Positions 23,663 to 24,567 of a DNA stretch of 24,567 bases are shown here, piece by piece. How positions within the stretch are numbered: position 1 is the stretch's first letter; every line of letters begins with the position of its first letter. Source of the DNA: Aliivibrio_A kagoshimensis (GTDB lineage: Bacteria > Pseudomonadota > Gammaproteobacteria > Enterobacterales > Vibrionaceae); the NCBI RefSeq assembly GCF_050337105.1, contig NZ_JAKJSQ010000059.1, positions 1-24,567 on the forward strand. The letters run 5' to 3'. Below the pieces are notes generated by a model. The model made no database searches. It was not told the DNA's origin and saw only the letters and a list, made by a program, of their open reading frames with translations. The position numbers and the translations under genes are program-made.

Positions 23663-24567
23663 GGCTGCTGTTATTACTCTTGAGCATGCTATTTTCTAAT
23701 ATTGTTTACTCTGCGACCGTGTCGGGCACTATTTTTGAAGATTATAATTTTGGTGGGACCTCACGCTCATACGAAGCCAGTTTGGGGATGTCGGGGCTTG
23801 CTTCAACCTTAATTCAATTGCATCGACCTGGTTTTACTCGATACGAAACCACTAACTCAACAGGTCAATATTGGTTTTCAGGTGTTCCAAGTGGAAAGTA
23901 TACCCTAACCATCTACTATACCTCAGCCATGGGAAACGATTTAGACGGTGAATTGTACTCGGCGAGAGGAAACTGCGAACCTTGTCTTCCAGTGCAAGTG
24001 TATCCTGAGAAAACCACTCAGTTCTCTCGTAGTGTAACAGTTGGTTTTTGGGGGACAAGTGGTCAAGATATTGGCATTAATTACAGTACAGTATTGAATA
24101 ACCATGATTATGGGGCTGGTTCTTTAAGACAGTTTTTGATTAATAGCCGATTTTTGGATGGAAATAGCGGTAGGATAGAGAAAGAGGATTTAAAGCAAGA
24201 TCATCCTGACTTGTTTTTGGGCTTCGACAACGCGATTTTTACTTTTGGATCAAACCAAACCATCGTACTGCACTCACCGTTAGATATGCTTGATACACAA
24301 AGAACCAGCATTGATGCCCGACGAATCAATCTAACATTAAAAAACCACCGATTAGCGATCAACGAAGACTATGGTATTAAAGTGCACAGTTCATACGATA
24401 ACTTTATTCGTGGCGTTATTTTTGATGGGTTTGATGATTCCGTTTATCTCAATAATTCAAGCAAAATCCTATTTGGTCGCAATACCTTTAAAAATACCCG
24501 AGACTCCGGAATAACGGTTTGGGGAAACAGTAATAATAATAAAATTACTAATAATATTTTTGACAAT
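23659..24567 (+). CDS. Secreted beta-helix protein in the mshQ position, partial
   Basis: Open from the ATG at 23659 to the window end: 303 codons without a stop, so the gene continues. A signal peptide is evident (MRLLLLLLSMLFSNIVYSA, about residues 1-19). Residues about 20-90 look like a Cna-B/SdrD-like beta sandwich (VSGTIFEDYNFGG, TTNSTGQYWFSGVPSGKYTL). GAGSLRQFLINS near residue 155 is a common lead-in to right-handed beta-helix domains, and from about 220 onward asparagine-rich turns appear (NNSSKILFGRNTFKNT, NNNKITNNIFDN). MshQ is a large exported protein encoded last in MSHA clusters. Overlap with mshP supports that identity, but the visible domains alone do not prove it. Confidence 0.75.
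   Translation, partial: MRLLLLLLSMLFSNIVYSATVSGTIFEDYNFGGTSRSYEASLGMSGLASTLIQLHRPGFTRYETTNSTGQYWFSGVPSGKYTLTIYYTSAMGNDLDGELYSARGNCEPCLPVQVYPEKTTQFSRSVTVGFWGTSGQDIGINYSTVLNNHDYGAGSLRQFLINSRFLDGNSGRIEKEDLKQDHPDLFLGFDNAIFTFGSNQTIVLHSPLDMLDTQRTSIDARRINLTLKNHRLAINEDYGIKVHSSYDNFIRGVIFDGFDDSVYLNNSSKILFGRNTFKNTRDSGITVWGNSNNNKITNNIFDN

Noticed and set aside
1..24567. tRNA genes, CRISPR arrays, insertion sequences
   Set aside because: No cloverleaf-like segment, no regularly spaced repeats and no transposase reading frame were seen on either strand.

Overview
The window carries the structural half of a P2-family myovirus prophage (HP1/K139-like gene order), followed directly by the distal genes of a chromosomal MSHA-type type IV pilus operon. 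A moderate-GC genome, K139-like tail genes and an mshC-mshD-mshO-mshP run together point to a marine gammaproteobacterium, most likely Vibrio. Species cannot be told from the sequence alone.

Left edge (1-807): the 3' end of a very AT-rich gene that enters from outside the window (<1-282), a terminator-like hairpin, then about 480 bp of non-coding DNA with dyads, short direct repeats and two GC-rich patches resembling the P2 cohesive end. In P2 this place, between the accessory genes and the end of the portal gene, holds cos.

Head module: portal and large terminase lie on the minus strand (808-3593). A 171 bp divergent control region separates them from the plus-strand operon: scaffold/protease, major capsid, small terminase, head completion, tail completion R- and S-like genes (3765-8107). 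The order is P2 Q-P | O-N-M-L-R-S without the lysis block that P2 carries between L and R.

Tail module (8110-20953): sheath and tube, a DksA/TraR-type zinc finger gene, a lysis-type cassette (DUF5675 protein, 3TM holin, small membrane protein), the tail assembly chaperone with a clear -1 frameshift site (A AAA AAC at 11442-11448), tape measure, gp25-like wedge, baseplate J, tail protein I, tail fibre, fibre assembly protein, an unrecognised tail protein, a U-like baseplate protein, a fused hub-spike protein and a small terminal ORF. No late gene is broken, so particle formation looks possible. Integrase, repressor and replication genes must lie left of the window, as in a P2 prophage.

Right flank: about 400 bp without a gene (20954-21354) must contain the prophage-chromosome junction. 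It is followed by mshC, mshD, mshO and mshP and the start of a secreted beta-helix protein in the mshQ position, open at the window end. mshA, normally just upstream of mshC, is absent, so the prophage has split the pilus structural operon. An extended -10 promoter candidate just before mshC could supply local transcription.

Most of the window is recognisable phage and pilus biology. The items most worth a second look are the truncated accessory gene at the left edge, the structured gap at 6388-6505, the cos-proximal repeats, the recoding site in the chaperone gene, the lysis cassette placed inside the tail operon, and the insertion in the MSHA locus.
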